Shown piece by piece: positions 34,597 to 42,750 of a stretch of 60,826 bases of DNA (position 1 is its first letter; each line of letters starts with the position of its first letter). Source of the stretch: Planctomycetaceae bacterium (GTDB taxonomy: Bacteria; Planctomycetota; Planctomycetia; Planctomycetales; Planctomycetaceae); assembly GCA_020850695.1 (NCBI GenBank), contig JADZEF010000077.1:1-60826 (forward strand), given 5' to 3'. The translations under genes were made by a program, and so were the position numbers. The notes below the pieces were generated by a model that worked only from the letters and a program-made list of their open reading frames with translations, was not told where the DNA came from and did no database searches.

Positions 34597-35535
34597 ATGC
34601 CCGAACCTCTCGTCTACCTCACCGGCCGGATGGTGCCTGCATCGCAGGCGCACCTCAACATCTACGATCTCGGCGTCGTCATGGGGGCGACCGTCACCGA
34701 GATGACCCGCACCATCCGCCATCAGCAGTGGCGGCTCGAAGACCACCTCAAGCGGCTCTACCGCTCGCTGAAATACACCCGCATGAACGTCCCCGAGGCC
34801 ATCGGCGACATGGAGCGGGCGACGCGCGAAGTGGTCCAGCACAACGCCAGCCTCATCGGCCCCGACGACGAACTGGGCATCGTCCACTTCGTCACGGCCG
34901 GCGAGAACCCCGTTTATGCGGGGTCGGCCGGCAAGGCGGCCCGCATCACGCCGACCGTCTGCATCCACACCTTCCCGATGCCGTTCGAGTACTGGGCGAA
35001 GAAGCTCGAACAGGGTCAGCACGTGGTCACGCCGTCGATCCGCCACGTCCCCCCGCAATGCTACGATCCGAAGATGAAGTATCGAAGCCGCATGCATTAC
35101 TACCTCGCCGACCACGAGGCGCGGATGGGCGACCCCGACGCCATCGCCCTGCTGCTCGACCTCAACGGCAACGTCACCGAGACAAGCGGGGCGAACTTCC
35201 TCATCGTCCGCGACGGCACGATCATCTCGCCAACGACGACCAACACGCTTCCGGGCGTCAGCCGCGCGATGATCATCGAACTGGCGGGCAAGCTCGGCAT
35301 CCCGTTCGTCGAGCGAGATTTCCAAGTGCACGATGTCGTCAACGCCGACGAAGCCTTCACGTGCAGCACCCCCTATTGCATGCTGCCCGTGACGAAGATC
35401 AACGGCCTCACGATCGGCGGCGTCACTCCGGGCCCGATGTTCAAGCGGCTGATGCAGGCCTGGAACGACGCCGTGGGCCTCGACATAGGCCGGCAGATCA
35501 TCGAAGGGGCGAAGCGGCGGACAGCCACAAAGTAG
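34597..35535 (+). CDS. Class IV PLP aminotransferase
   Basis: A 312-residue fold-type IV PLP enzyme of the branched-chain/D-amino-acid aminotransferase family. YLTGRMVPASQAHLNIYDLG and MGATVTEMTRTIRHQQWRLE are the family's opening. HYYLADHEAR corresponds to the region after the PLP lysine, and TETSGANFLIV, TLPGVSRAMIIELA and EAFTCSTPYCMLPV complete it. In this alignment the usual PLP-Lys position appears shifted or replaced (KYRSRMHYY), see findings. The start at 34597 has no Shine-Dalgarno sequence because the pyrimidine-rich arm of repeat A lies directly upstream. The reaction could be amino-acid transamination or aminodeoxychorismate lysis. Confidence 0.88.
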   Translation: MPEPLVYLTGRMVPASQAHLNIYDLGVVMGATVTEMTRTIRHQQWRLEDHLKRLYRSLKYTRMNVPEAIGDMERATREVVQHNASLIGPDDELGIVHFVTAGENPVYAGSAGKAARITPTVCIHTFPMPFEYWAKKLEQGQHVVTPSIRHVPPQCYDPKMKYRSRMHYYLADHEARMGDPDAIALLLDLNGNVTETSGANFLIVRDGTIISPTTTNTLPGVSRAMIIELAGKLGIPFVERDFQVHDVVNADEAFTCSTPYCMLPVTKINGLTIGGVTPGPMFKRLMQAWNDAVGLDIGRQIIEGAKRRTATK

Positions 35536-35745
35536 CCCTCATGCTCCGCATGAGGTTATGCCGTCGTGACGCGTGAGGTGGAAGCATCCTGTGCGGTACT
35601 TTGCGGACGTGAGATATTCCGATGGATCCCATGCGTTTCGAACGGAATGGCTGAGCGAAACGAGAATCGTACTGCGATGTTGATTGTGCCTTCGAAAGTC
35701 TTCGCTTCGAAGGCTTAACCTCATGCGGAGCATGAGGGCTACTTT
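35529..35745. repeat. Inverted-repeat element B (self-palindromic arms)
   Basis: AAAGTAGCCCTCATGCTCCG (35529 onward, 29-30 nt in all) and its near-exact reverse complement (35716-35745) flank about 155 nt. Each arm is also a hairpin by itself (CCTCATGC-TCC-GCATGAGG). A third hairpin, GCCTTCGAA/TTCGAAGGC, lies inside. The left arm contains the aminotransferase stop codon. Confidence 0.85.
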
Positions 35746-35805
35746 CTGGCAGCAGGCATCGCGGACGACGACTTTGACAAGATCGATGGTTGACCGGAGT
35801 GAGCC

Positions 35806-37641
35806 ATGCGGGGAACGCGCCTTCGCACTGTCGGAATGCTCTTCGGGCTGATTGCCGCAATGCGGGTTTCGGTGAATGCGCAAGACGCGTCGTCACTGTC
35901 TGCACTGCGGCGACCCGTTGCGCTGGCCGTCGATTCGGGGCGATTATTTGTCGCCACATCGCAGGATGGATCGATTTCAACTCTCGATCCGACGGCGCGG
36001 AAGGTCCTGGCCACGGTGCGCGTCGGGAAGTCGCTTTCCGATCTGACAAAGCTGGGCGATGGCCGCCATCTGCTGGCAACCGATGAAACGGATCATGCGA
36101 TCCTGCTTCTCGCCACGGAGAAACAGCCCGAGGTTGAGGTTGTCGCCAGGCTGCCAGTCTCGAAGCACCCCGTGCGGGTGGTGGCCGGGCACGATCTCAA
36201 CTGGGCGGCCGTTTCGTCCCTCTGGTCGCAGCGACTGACGCTGATTCGGATCGAGAGAAGCGACGATAAGGCTCCGCGACTCAGCGTCTCGAAGACGATC
36301 GATCTCGACTTCGCTCCGCGCGGATTGCTGGTCCTGCCGGCGGATGCAGCGAAATCGGAGTCAAACGAAGGAAAGGCGTCAACCAGCGAGCGACTGCTCG
36401 TCGCCGACGCCTTTGGCGGCCGGATGATCGTCGTCGACCCGCAGACCGGCGCGACAACCAGTTCGTTGACGGTCGCCGGTCATCATCTGCGCGGGCTGGC
36501 GATTCATGCTGCGACTTCATCGACCGCGATGCCGAAAACGTCGCTGCTGATCGCGCATCAATTGCTCAACAGCAACACGTCGACGACGCACGAGCATGTC
36601 TTCTGGGGCGCGGTGATCGGCAATCGGTTGCGAGCGATCGAACTGGCGGATGTTCTCGATGGCAAGCGGCACGAAGCAGCGCCGGGGAGCGTCGAAGTGC
36701 TGGGACGTCCGAGTGCCGCGGCGGGCGATCCAGGAGCGGTCGTCGTCACGAAAGCCGGAGCGACGGTTATCGCCCTTTCGGGGATTAACGAGGTCGCGGT
36801 GCGGCGACGGCCCGAGGATGTCTTCTCCGAGCGAAGCGTCGGTCAGCGACCGACGGCCGTGGTATTGAGCGCTGATGAGCGGACGGCCTACATCGCCAAT
36901 TCGCTCGACGATTCGATTTCGTTCCTCGACATCGAATCGCTCAAGGTCACGACGGTGCCATTGTCCCAGGAAAAGAAGCCGCCGCTGACATTGGCCGAGC
37001 GCGGCGAGCGATTGTTCTACGATTCGCGATTGTCGCTCGACGGCTGGTACAGCTGCCACAGTTGCCATACCGACGGCCACACCAATGGAATGCTGAACGA
37101 CAACCTGGGGGACGAATACTTCGGCGCTCCCAAGAAGATCCTGTCGCTGCTGGGGACATCCGAGACGATGCCCTGGGCGTGGAATGGCGCAGCGCCGTCC
37201 CTCGAAGCCCAGCTGCGGAAGTCTCTGACTGTCACGATGCAGGCGGACGGGGACGACATCACTGAAGACAATATTCAGGCGCTCAAGGCGTACCTCTCCA
37301 CGCTGACGCCTCCGCCCGGTCTGGATGTCGCCCGGGGAACGGTCGATGCGGCGGCGATCGAGCGCGGTGCGGCTGTCTTCCGCAAGCAGGCCTGCGCCGA
37401 TTGTCACGCCCCCGCGACGTACACAACGCCCGGCACGTTCGACGTCGGGATCCATGACGAACGGGGCATGAAGGCGTTCAATCCCCCATCGCTGCGGGGC
37501 GTGAGCCAGCGGGCTCCCTACTTCCACGACAACCGCGCCGCCACCTTGCCCGACGTCATCGGACGTTTCAGGCACGGCGTCAAAGGAGACCTGAGCGATG
37601 CCGAGCGGGCCGATCTCCTTGCCTTCCTGCGGAGTCTGTGA
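35806..37641 (+). CDS. Exported propeller / di-haem c-type cytochrome
   Basis: A 611-residue exported protein. After a signal peptide (about 1-25, ending near VNAQ), residues 30-385 form a YncE-like beta-propeller (blades such as RRPVALAVDSGRLFVATSQD and RPTAVVLSADERTAYIANS). The C-terminal part holds two haem c motifs, C417-HS-CH and C530-AD-CH, in a MauG/cytochrome c peroxidase-like arrangement (FYDSRLSLDGWYSCHSCHTD, RGVSQRAPYFHDNRAATLPD). It probably acts in periplasmic electron transfer or oxidation. No partner enzyme is adjacent. It is flanked by inverted-repeat elements B and C. Confidence 0.88.
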   Translation: MRGTRLRTVGMLFGLIAAMRVSVNAQDASSLSALRRPVALAVDSGRLFVATSQDGSISTLDPTARKVLATVRVGKSLSDLTKLGDGRHLLATDETDHAILLLATEKQPEVEVVARLPVSKHPVRVVAGHDLNWAAVSSLWSQRLTLIRIERSDDKAPRLSVSKTIDLDFAPRGLLVLPADAAKSESNEGKASTSERLLVADAFGGRMIVVDPQTGATTSSLTVAGHHLRGLAIHAATSSTAMPKTSLLIAHQLLNSNTSTTHEHVFWGAVIGNRLRAIELADVLDGKRHEAAPGSVEVLGRPSAAAGDPGAVVVTKAGATVIALSGINEVAVRRRPEDVFSERSVGQRPTAVVLSADERTAYIANSLDDSISFLDIESLKVTTVPLSQEKKPPLTLAERGERLFYDSRLSLDGWYSCHSCHTDGHTNGMLNDNLGDEYFGAPKKILSLLGTSETMPWAWNGAAPSLEAQLRKSLTVTMQADGDDITEDNIQALKAYLSTLTPPPGLDVARGTVDAAAIERGAAVFRKQACADCHAPATYTTPGTFDVGIHDERGMKAFNPPSLRGVSQRAPYFHDNRAATLPDVIGRFRHGVKGDLSDAERADLLAFLRSL

Positions 37642-37955
37642 GGGGAGCTCGAGGTCCTCGCGCGACCATCCGGCCACTTTGCCATCGGATGGGTCGGTTT
37701 TTTGCCCCGGAGGGGCAGCGGTGAATAGCCGGGGGCATCGCCCCCGGAATCGGGTGCACGTTAATCTCTTGAAGCCCCGGAGGGGCGACGGTGACCTGCC
37801 ACCAAGAGTCACCTTCGCCCCTTCAGGGCTTCGTCACTGCCTGGATCGAATTCCGGGGGCGATGCCCCCGGCTATTCAACTCCGCCCCTTCCGGGGCTCA
37901 GGACGCATCACTCGAAGACACAGCGAAGATCAACTTGCACATCGCTTGTTGATCG
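37642..37955. repeat. Inverted-repeat element C (nested GC-rich palindrome)
   Basis: In this 314-bp convergent gap, 37702-37899 forms one long nested palindrome. The outer arms (37702-37752 and 37846-37899) share TGAATAGCCGGGGGCATCGC and GCCCCGG...GGGGC. The inner arms (37771-37800 and 37808-37835) carry a further copy of GCCCCGGAGGGGCGACGGTG. It lies between the convergent cytochrome and KaiC-like genes and could act as a two-way transcript end. Confidence 0.85.
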
Positions 37956-38843
37956 CTACTCGTCGCTCAGCACGAGCCCGCGCTCCGTGATCTCGAACGG
38001 AATGATCGACTCATCACACGCGCTGCCGCGATGCTTGGCGACGTGCAGCGCCCGCCGCATCTTGAGACCGTCGCGGACCTTCCCCATCAGGATGATCGTG
38101 TTCGCGTTCGACAGGACATCCCCCGTCTCGATCGGTCGCGACAGCAGGGCGTCGAGCATCACCTCGTGGCAGGTGTAGAGCAGCACGCACCCGAGTTGCC
38201 GATGATCGTAGAGGTGCGCGTTGACCGTCTCCTGGTTCGCCCGGAACTGCGCCCGGAACAGGTCGCGGGCGACCCAGTCGGAGTCCTTGTGCAGGATCTG
38301 GTGATAGATGTAGTCGAAGAGGTGGAACTGGAACGAGTCGCTCGCCTTGTCGGTCGGCTCGACACCGTCGATCACGCAGCGGCGGACGCCGTGAAGGAAG
38401 TTGCCATAGAAGAAGTGAATCGCCCGGTCGAGCTTCCGGGAAAGCTCGATCTTCCATTCCTTCCACTCGTCGTGTTCGAGGTCGTGGATCGTCACGCGGC
38501 GGCCGGTGCGGCGGAAGAGGTGTAGGTAGTCCACCCGCCCCGTCGCGCGGTCCCACACGGTGTCGGCCGGGACATCGTCCTCGCCCGAGCGGACCGACAG
38601 ATTCCAGTCGAACAGCCGCTTCGCGTATTCGGTGTGATTCTGCGAGTCGCCGCGGCTCGTCATGTCGAAGAGGATGCCGCTCTCCCCTTCCTGGGCCAGC
38701 CCCGCCCGGGCGAACTGCAGTCCGAGCTGCGTCTTTCCGATACCCGTCGCTCCGAAGACGACCGTCAGCGTCCCCGGGAGCAAGCCACCCCCAAGCAAGC
38801 CATCCAAACGGGGGATACCGGTCGAAAGTCGGGAAGCGGACAT
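37956..38843 (-). CDS. KaiC/RecA-superfamily ATPase
   Basis: A 295-residue single-domain RecA-fold ATPase resembling KaiC and RadA. Starting [20 protein letters not shown], it has Walker A GATGIGKT (31-38) and Walker-B-like [12 protein letters not shown] KaiC-type C-terminal strand ([20 protein letters not shown]) follows. Met 38843 is chosen because the upstream 33 residues are basic and unlike the family. KaiC-like stand-alone ATPases often act in signalling or DNA transactions; none is demonstrated here. It is divergent from the Hsp70-like gene across a 402-bp gap. Confidence 0.82.
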   Translation of the reverse strand: MSASRLSTGIPRLDGLLGGGLLPGTLTVVFGATGIGKTQLGLQFARAGLAQEGESGILFDMTSRGDSQNHTEYAKRLFDWNLSVRSGEDDVPADTVWDRATGRVDYLHLFRRTGRRVTIHDLEHDEWKEWKIELSRKLDRAIHFFYGNFLHGVRRCVIDGVEPTDKASDSFQFHLFDYIYHQILHKDSDWVARDLFRAQFRANQETVNAHLYDHRQLGCVLLYTCHEVMLDALLSRPIETGDVLSNANTIILMGKVRDGLKMRRALHVAKHRGSACDESIIPFEITERGLVLSDE

Positions 38844-39245
38844 CCGAGGCGTGACTCGAAATGGGGACGAATGAGAAAAGGGAACGAGAGCGCTCCGAAC
38901 GATACCACGCACCCCGCAACGCCGAAACAGAGCGGCGTTCACTGGTTCTGCACACCGATTTCCGTCCGGCCGGGGAGACCGCGCTTGATTCCGCCCCCCC
39001 GTACCGTCAGAATTTCTCTAGGGGATCTCGCCGTCGGCAAATCGCCCCAAGCGCCCCAATCGTCATCTCCAGTACCGTTTCACCCCTCGAACTCGCCGAC
39101 GTCATCGCACCCGGTGGCGAATCGGACGAACACTTTGCGTACATCGGCGGAAGGTGCGGTCCGGCGAACCCGGGTTCGCCGGCATCCGCCCCGTCTCCGC
39201 ACCATCGCCTTCGCCAACCTACAGAACGACATCTGAGAACGATCC
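38844..39245. other. Divergent intergenic region, no gene seen
   Basis: This is 402 bp between the KaiC-like gene and the Hsp70-like gene. ORFs here are Arg/Pro-rich and not protein-like. It should hold both promoters; no clear element seen. Confidence 0.4.
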
Positions 39246-40823
39246 ATGAAGCTGCTGGAAGGCCAGACGGTCGGCATTGACCTCGGAACGACCTACTCCG
39301 CAATCGCTCAGCTCGACGCGAACGGTTCGCCGGTTTCCATCCCCAACGTCGATGGGCGGAAGATCACGCCGTCGGTCGTGCTGCTGGGCGAAGACGGGCA
39401 CGTCATCGTCGGCCCGTCGTTCGAACGCATCGCCATCGAAGACCCGAGCCGCGTCGTCGAAGCCGTCAAGCGGCAGATGGGAAACAAGAACTTCTTCGTC
39501 GTCTACCAGAACAAGAAGCTCACCCCCGAGTTCATCTCGGCCCTCATCTTGAAGAAGCTCAAGCAGGACGCCGAAGCGACGATCGGCCCCATCGCGAATG
39601 CCGTTGTGACGGTCCCCTATTACTTCAACGACGTCCGCCGCAAGGCCACTCAGGACGCGGGCCGCATTGCCGGCCTCAATGTCATCGACATTCTCAACGA
39701 ACCGACCGCGGCGACGCTTGCCTACGCCTGGAATCAGGGAGAGCTCGGCCGGGCAGAGCTGAAGACCAAAGAGAAGACGATCCTCGTCTACGACCTTGGC
39801 GGTGGTACCTTCGACGTCACCGTCGTGAAGTACTCGCCGACGCACTTCCGCGTCCTCGCGACCGACGGCGATGTGATGCTCGGCGGTATGGACTGGAGCC
39901 GCCGCATCGTCGACCACGTGGCCGAGCAGTTCAAACGGAAGTTCGGGGCCGACCCCCGCGAAGACAACGAGCGGTTGCGGGCCCTCGAGCAGGAATGCGA
40001 AGACGCGAAGCGTCAGCTCAGCCAGAAGTCGCAGGTGCCTGTCACCTGCTACCACCAGGGGAAGACGCTGACCGTCGCCCTCACCCGCACCGACTTCGAG
40101 CGGATGACGGGCGACCTTCTGCAGCGCACGCGCGACACCACCGAGCTCGTGATGCAGCAGGCGGGCGTGACCGCGGGCGGCCTCGACGAACTGATCCTCG
40201 TCGGCGGATCGACTTACATGCCGTCTGTTGAAATCATGCTGAAGCAGGTCAGCGGCCGCACGCCGTCCCGCGGCGTCATCCCGGAAGAAGCGGTCGCCCA
40301 GGGGGCCGCCATCCACGCGGCCATTCTCGAAGCCCGCGAGACGGGACGCGAAGGACGCCTCGCGCAGACGGTGATCCAGCGGCTCCGCGCGGTGAATACC
40401 ACCGACGTCAACTCGCACTCGCTGGGGGTCAAAGTGACCGACCCGTCCAACAAGGCGCGGAAGATCAACCACATCATGATCCCCAAGAACACGGGGATTC
40501 CGAAGAGCGTCAGCCAGCGATTCGTGACGACGTCCCCCAACCAGCAGCGGATTCACGTCTACGTGCTGGAAGGGGAGACGGTCGATCCCGATGCCTGCAC
40601 ACTGATCGGCGATTTCGTCGTCAGCGGGCTGCCGGCCAATCTGCCGGCGGGATCGCCGGTCGAAGTCACCTACAGCTACGACAATAACGGCCGCATCCAG
40701 TGCGCCGCCCGCGAAATGACGAGCAAAAAGTCGGCCGCGACGGAGATCGTCCGCGATTCGGGGCTGGACGAACGCGGCCTCGACGCGTTCCTGGCGCTGG
40801 CCCGGGATTATCAGGTTGAGTAG
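39246..40823 (+). CDS. Hsp70-like protein lacking the substrate lid
   Basis: A 525-residue Hsp70-family protein. The nucleotide-binding domain (about 1-380) carries GIDLGTTYSAIAQL, VVTVPYYFNDVRRKATQDAG, ILNEPTAATLAYAW, VYDLGGGTFDVTVV and LVGGSTYMPSVE. A shortened beta domain (about 390-500) follows, with no helical lid. True DnaK is about 640 residues, so this is a specialised paralogue rather than the housekeeping chaperone. Right after it comes a J-like membrane protein, suggesting a dedicated chaperone pair. Its own start is clear, with no near alternative. Confidence 0.9.
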   Translation: MKLLEGQTVGIDLGTTYSAIAQLDANGSPVSIPNVDGRKITPSVVLLGEDGHVIVGPSFERIAIEDPSRVVEAVKRQMGNKNFFVVYQNKKLTPEFISALILKKLKQDAEATIGPIANAVVTVPYYFNDVRRKATQDAGRIAGLNVIDILNEPTAATLAYAWNQGELGRAELKTKEKTILVYDLGGGTFDVTVVKYSPTHFRVLATDGDVMLGGMDWSRRIVDHVAEQFKRKFGADPREDNERLRALEQECEDAKRQLSQKSQVPVTCYHQGKTLTVALTRTDFERMTGDLLQRTRDTTELVMQQAGVTAGGLDELILVGGSTYMPSVEIMLKQVSGRTPSRGVIPEEAVAQGAAIHAAILEARETGREGRLAQTVIQRLRAVNTTDVNSHSLGVKVTDPSNKARKINHIMIPKNTGIPKSVSQRFVTTSPNQQRIHVYVLEGETVDPDACTLIGDFVVSGLPANLPAGSPVEVTYSYDNNGRIQCAAREMTSKKSAATEIVRDSGLDERGLDAFLALARDYQVE

Positions 40824-40832
40824 CGAAAAACC

Positions 40833-40953
40833 AAGTGGGTAGTGGGCAGTGGATAGTGGGTAGCCAGACAGGGTAGACTCGCTCCGCTCCCGTCGCAGTC
40901 GCTCCGGCATTTCGCTTCTGGCTACCAACTACCCACTACCAACTACCCACTCT
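40833..40953. repeat. Inverted-repeat element D (GTGGGTA-repeat arms)
   Basis: The left arm (40833-40869, AAGTGGGTAGTGGGCAGTGG then ATAGTGGGTAGCCAGA) and right arm (40916-40953, TCTGGCTACC, AACTACCCACTACCAACTAC, CCACT) are imperfect reverse complements made of GTGGGTA-like heptamers. They flank a 46-nt loop. The right arm ends 9 nt before the ATG at 40963, so no Shine-Dalgarno sequence is possible for that gene. Confidence 0.85.
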
Positions 40954-40962
40954 CCCCCCCCA

Positions 40963-41997
40963 ATGGACGTCTACAAAGAGTGGCTCGGCATTCCTGAGGG
41001 ACCGCGCCCGCCCGACCACTACACGCTGTTGCGGTGCGTGCAGTTCGAGGACAACCCGGACAAGATCCGGGCCAACTACCGCAAGCTGAATGCGCACGTC
41101 CGCAAGTACGCGACGGGACAGTATTCGACGCAATCGCAGGAGTTGCTCAACGAGCTCGCGCGGGCGATGCTGTGCCTGACGGACGTCGAGTTGAAGAGGG
41201 ACTACGACCGCTCCCTCGGTCGCGACTTCAGCGCGGACGATGACGCGAAGGGACAGCGAGCGCTCGGAGAGATTCTCCGCGATGCCGACAAGATCACGAC
41301 CGAGCAGTTGCGCGAGGCCGAAAGCTTTGCCGAAGCCCGCGGGCTGGAGATGCGCGACGCCGTCGTCCAGCTGCGGCTGGTCAGCGCCGATGTGGCAGGA
41401 GCCGCATTTGCTCAGGAACACGGCATGTCATTCGTCGACCTGAACGACATGATTCCCGACGAGACGGTCCTCGACCAGTTCCCGCGCAATCTCGTCCGCC
41501 GTCACAACGTGCTGCCGTTGTTTGTCGAAGGCGATCGACTGCTGGTGGCGTGCGCCCACCCGCCGACGGCTGACCTTGAGGACGAAGTGCGGTTGCGGAC
41601 CGGCCATCCGATGCGGCCGGTCATTGCAACGCCGCTGGCCATCAACCAGGGGCTGACGAAGTACTACGCCCCCGGAATGCGCGAGCAGGTTGCCGCCAAA
41701 GGCTCCAAAGGGGCGGACGGCAAAGGCGGGGGGACGAAGAAGTCCGGCAGCACGGGCAAAGCGGACGCCGCACTAGCGGACGGCCGACCGCGCTGGAACG
41801 ATCTCTCGGAGGGCGAGAAGCACCAGCGGAAGCAGATGGGAATGCTGTTCATCTGCTGGGCCACGATCGGCTCGGCCCTCATCGATCAGTTCGTCGTGAA
41901 GCCTCTCGTGGTTCCCAAATGGGGCTGGGTCTTCGCCCTGACGTTGATCATCCCGCCCGCCACATTCCTGTGGGTGAAAAACAGCTACTGGAAGTAG
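40963..41997 (+). CDS. J-like/MshEN-domain membrane protein
   Basis: This 344-residue protein has three parts. Residues 1-90 form a J-like domain (MDVYKEWLGIPEGPRPPDHY, ANYRKLNAHVRKYATGQYS) that lacks the HPD motif needed to stimulate Hsp70. Residues 95-235 are a MshEN/type II secretion ATPase N-terminal-like domain (LGEILRDADKITTEQLREAE, HNVLPLFVEGDRLLVACAHP). After a Lys/Gly-rich linker two membrane helices follow (about 292-312 and 320-338). No secretion ATPase core is present. The PPDHY opening is a planctomycete-type J-like signature. Adjacent and co-directional to the Hsp70-like gene. Confidence 0.82.
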   Translation: MDVYKEWLGIPEGPRPPDHYTLLRCVQFEDNPDKIRANYRKLNAHVRKYATGQYSTQSQELLNELARAMLCLTDVELKRDYDRSLGRDFSADDDAKGQRALGEILRDADKITTEQLREAESFAEARGLEMRDAVVQLRLVSADVAGAAFAQEHGMSFVDLNDMIPDETVLDQFPRNLVRRHNVLPLFVEGDRLLVACAHPPTADLEDEVRLRTGHPMRPVIATPLAINQGLTKYYAPGMREQVAAKGSKGADGKGGGTKKSGSTGKADAALADGRPRWNDLSEGEKHQRKQMGMLFICWATIGSALIDQFVVKPLVVPKWGWVFALTLIIPPATFLWVKNSYWK

Positions 41998-42074
41998 TCA
42001 GTCGGCGCTGCCCGCGCCTGCCCTCGAGTCAATAGAGGTGCAGTAAGTTTTCGTTGAATTCCGGACGCTCGTCG

Positions 42075-42320
42075 TTCTTACGCCGAAGGCGTTGCACTCC
42101 GTAGCCCAGGGTCGCGAGGCCTGGCGAGCGCACCCTGGGTTCCGGTTGATGAAATTCCGGGTACCCCAACGGGGTTCGACAATTCGCGTCCACTGCAGGA
42201 ACCGGTCCCGGCTTGTCGAACCCCGCTGGAGTTCGTGGTTGTATTCCTCGACAACCCAGGGTGCGCTCACTCCGTTCGCGACCCTGGGCTTTGGAGTACA
42301 ACGCCTTCGGCGTAGAAATC
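42075..42320. repeat. Inverted-repeat element E (long near-palindrome)
   Basis: The left arm (about 42075-42186) and right arm (about 42212-42320) are about 110 nt each and strongly complementary: TACGCCGAAGGCGTTG, AGCCCAGGGTCGCGA, GAGCGCACCCTGGGTT and GGGGTTCGACAA occur in both orientations. Reading frames through the arms give the Arg/Glu-rich peptides that are often mistaken for genes. It lies in the 753-bp gap (41998-42750) upstream of the fluoride riboswitch. Confidence 0.88.
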
Positions 42321-42609
42321 ATTTGGTGAGCGAAGCCCTCGCGCGACGTCTTGGAGCACGCATCGGTCAGATCTGCAGAAAACTGCTCCCACGCCTGTCA
42401 TTCGAGTTCGCATCGCTGGTCCTTGCACTCGTTGAATACGCTCTCGTGGCTTCGTTCCCTCTCTGCTTGCAGCCAAGTCCTCAGGTGTCCGACCCGCGAG
42501 ACAAAGCAGGACAACGTGAAATGAAGAACCGACTGTCCGACGGCCTCTGAGCGGACTCCGGCTGTTGACGCGTCCGGAAACGACGGCTACGCTTCTCCAG
42601 ACAATCCAA

Positions 42610-42689
42610 GGGCGATGGGGTTCCGCCCGAACCGCCGGCCGAGCCATTCTCAGTCGTGCTGATGACTCCTACCGTGTCGCGGTAGGGGT
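42610..42689 (+). promoter_or_regulatory. Fluoride riboswitch (crcB motif) with switching hairpin
   Basis: The crcB-motif aptamer is recognisable: GGGCGATGGGG (42610-42620), GAACCGCC, and GCTGATGACTCCTACC (42658-42673). P1 is GGGCG/CGCCC. The pseudoknot pairs loop GGGGU with ACUCC, and the long stem pairs GAG with CTC and neighbours. The strand ACTCCTACCG (42665-42674) can alternatively pair with CGGTAGGGGT (42680-42689) around TGTCG. That is a 10-bp hairpin incompatible with the fluoride-bound pseudoknot. The CLC-DUF190 gene starts at 42751. Confidence 0.92.
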
Positions 42690-42750
42690 CTGCGCCCAGT
42701 CCGGGTCAACCTTCCACGATGCGAAGATTTCTTCTCGTGGGACAACCGGC

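Noticed and set aside
42029..42550. Apparent short genes inside repeat element E
   Set aside because: The frames follow the two inverted arms and give mirror-related Arg/Glu-rich peptides; the DNA is explained by the repeat.
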